Source of the DNA: Spongiibacteraceae bacterium
GTDB lineage: Bacteria; Pseudomonadota; Gammaproteobacteria; Pseudomonadales; PIVM01
Direction: 5' to 3'
NCBI GenBank assembly: GCA_030618505.1
Contig: JAUXDF010000149.1
Coordinates: forward strand, 1-7,552
DNA: 7,552 bases
Under the pieces are notes generated by a model. The model made no database searches and was not told the DNA's origin. It saw only the letters and a list, made by a program, of their open reading frames with translations. Position numbers and translations under genes: made by a program. Positions 6,370 to 7,552 of this stretch are shown piece after piece. Each line of letters starts with the position of its first letter. The first letter of the stretch is position 1.

Positions 6370-7401
6370 CTAACCCTTATCCAATAACTCACCAAGATCA
6401 ATCAAAGCAGCATTAGCTCTGGAGATATACGAGGCCATCACCAACGAGTGATTGGCAAAAAGCCCAAAACCACCACCGTTAAGAATAACAGGGCTATAAA
6501 CCGGATCCTGAGTTGCCTCCAGCTCACGAATAATCTGTCGCAGGCTAATCAAGGCATTTTTCCTCACCAGAATTTCCTCAAAATCCACCTCAACCGCCTT
6601 CAGGAAATGAACCAGCGCCCAACAGCTACCTCGCGCCTCATAAAACACATTATCAATTTCGTTCCAGGGTGTTTTAACTCTAAGCTCCTTCGGCGCAGCG
6701 GTAGATTGCTGTGCAGCGCTATCACCGGCAAGATCGGTATTGATACGACTCTGGCCGACACTAGCACTAAGTCTCTGGGATAAACTTCCCAGACGTGCGC
6801 CAACAATATCCAGCCAGGCATTCAGATTATCCGCTCTGGCATAAAACTGCGCATCCGCTTTGTTTTCGTCCGCCAGCCGTTGCAAATATTTTTTTAGATA
6901 AACCACCCCATCACTGTATTCAGATTCTGCCGAAGGGATCGCCCAACTGGTGTGTGCAATATTAAAACGCGATTCAGCCAAGGCCAGATCAGGGTCTTCG
7001 GTTGATTGTGATTGCGATCGACTTAGGGTGTCGCGCATGGCTCGAGCAAGATCTCTTACCTGGATTAGCGCACCATATTCCCAGGCTGGAATATTATCCA
7101 GGACCACCATCGGCGGCATCACATCATTACTTAAAAAACCGCCCGGCTTGTCCATCAAGGTATTAATAACCTCAATTAGCGCTGCCGTTGTCACACTGCC
7201 CACCACCAGGCTAGCATCACCTGTTTGCAATAACTCATGGGTGTTGTCGACAACAGAAAAAGGCTCAGGCTCTGTGCTGAAGTACCAGCCGACAGGCAGC
7301 ATAATCAAGATCAAAACGATAACAAACGCCGCTATTATTCGCGCTGCACCGCCATTACCACCCTCTGATGCACAGCGCTCCTTCAAACCTGTTAGTCCCA
7401 T
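6370..7401 (-). CDS. DUF2333 family single-pass inner-membrane protein
   Basis: A 343-residue protein of unknown function and of normal length for DUF2333. Residues ~20-41 are one membrane segment (IIAAFVIVLILIMLPVGWYF) behind a basic N-terminus, so the rest should face the periplasm. Family signatures I recognise, in order: KPGGFLSNDVMPP (~85-97), SRSQSQSTEDPDLA (~127-140), FYARADNLNAWL, RLGSLSQRLSASVG (~203-216), FYEARG.CWALVHFLKA (~253-269) and the C-terminal ANHSLVMASYISRANAAL. A linker rich in Ala, Ser and Gln (~222-238) is the only variable-looking part. GTG at 7404 is in frame, but ATG 7401 sits 7 nt after a strong GAGGGAG (7409-7415, minus strand) and is preferred. It forms a tight pair with the downstream lipoprotein gene, suggesting an envelope role. 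Confidence 0.9.
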   Translation of the reverse strand: MGLTGLKERCASEGGNGGAARIIAAFVIVLILIMLPVGWYFSTEPEPFSVVDNTHELLQTGDASLVVGSVTTAALIEVINTLMDKPGGFLSNDVMPPMVVLDNIPAWEYGALIQVRDLARAMRDTLSRSQSQSTEDPDLALAESRFNIAHTSWAIPSAESEYSDGVVYLKKYLQRLADENKADAQFYARADNLNAWLDIVGARLGSLSQRLSASVGQSRINTDLAGDSAAQQSTAAPKELRVKTPWNEIDNVFYEARGSCWALVHFLKAVEVDFEEILVRKNALISLRQIIRELEATQDPVYSPVILNGGGFGLFANHSLVMASYISRANAALIDLGELLDKG

Positions 7402-7431
7402 CACTAAGCTCCCTCATTTTTTAAAAACAAA

Positions 7432-7552
7432 TTAAGCAGCCGTGTTTTTATCAAACAACTCGACAGCTAATAAACACATGATACCAGCCAATATCGCTTT
7501 AACTAGTGCCCATCCAGAAATTAGACAAAGAGATCCTGGCCAACGCAAATCT
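7432..7552 (-). CDS. C-terminal end of an unidentified hydrophobic protein (partial)
   Basis: On the minus strand one frame is open from the window edge (first full codon ends at 7551) to TAA at 7432-7434, giving 39 residues. Its core, LCLISGWALVKAILAGIMCL, is a clear membrane-type stretch followed by the charged tail VELFDKNTAA, typical of a membrane protein's end. The other two frames close within about 18 codons. It runs in the same direction as the DUF2333 gene, 30 bp upstream of it, so it may belong to the same operon. The family is not recognisable from so short a piece, and a chance open frame cannot be excluded. Confidence 0.5.
   Translation of the reverse strand, partial: DLRWPGSLCLISGWALVKAILAGIMCLLAVELFDKNTAA

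Noticed and set aside
6950..7435. 161-residue open frame on the plus strand
   Set aside because: It lies opposite the conserved DUF2333 N-terminal half and membrane segment, and shows no ribosome site or domain.

Overview
The window (about 48% GC by eye, densely coded) looks like chromosomal DNA of a gammaproteobacterium, probably of the Pseudomonas / marine Cellvibrio-like side. The reasons are a DUF2333 protein next to a YajG-type lipoprotein, a small pentapeptide protein of a kind I associate with pseudomonads, and a MinD/FlhG-like ATPase. The lineage is inferred from protein families; there is no rRNA gene to confirm it.

Layout. On the minus strand, 3495 down to the left edge, is a two-gene signalling operon. 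A soluble HDOD-GAF histidine kinase overlaps by 8 bp the start of a response regulator with receiver, PAS and GGDEF domains, whose C-terminus lies outside the window. Positions 3496-3964 are a divergent intergenic region. It holds a TATAAT box, a 7-bp-arm inverted repeat and a ~165-bp fold-back element bounded by 22-bp near-perfect inverted repeats, which I read as a MITE-like insertion. On the plus strand, 3965-5347 encodes a MinD/FlhG-like deviant-Walker ATPase with an unusual ~200-residue Gln-rich C-terminal extension. It is followed by a small pentapeptide-repeat protein (5427-5765). Converging on it from the right, on the minus strand, are a YajG-like outer-membrane lipoprotein (5777-6367), a DUF2333 single-pass inner-membrane protein (6370-7401), and the C-terminal 39 residues of an unidentified hydrophobic protein (7432 to the right edge).

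How the genes may work together. The kinase and the GGDEF regulator form a probable pathway from intracellular or redox-type sensing through phosphotransfer to cyclic-di-GMP. The GGDEF active site and its inhibitory RxxD site are both intact. The ATPase is divergently transcribed and could be a localisation partner, but nothing in the sequence proves a link. DUF2333 and the lipoprotein form a tight envelope pair of unknown function. I see no defence system, CRISPR array, RNA gene or phage module. The least ordinary items are the fold-back element between the two divergent promoters, the ATPase with its long tail, and the HDOD-GAF-kinase architecture.
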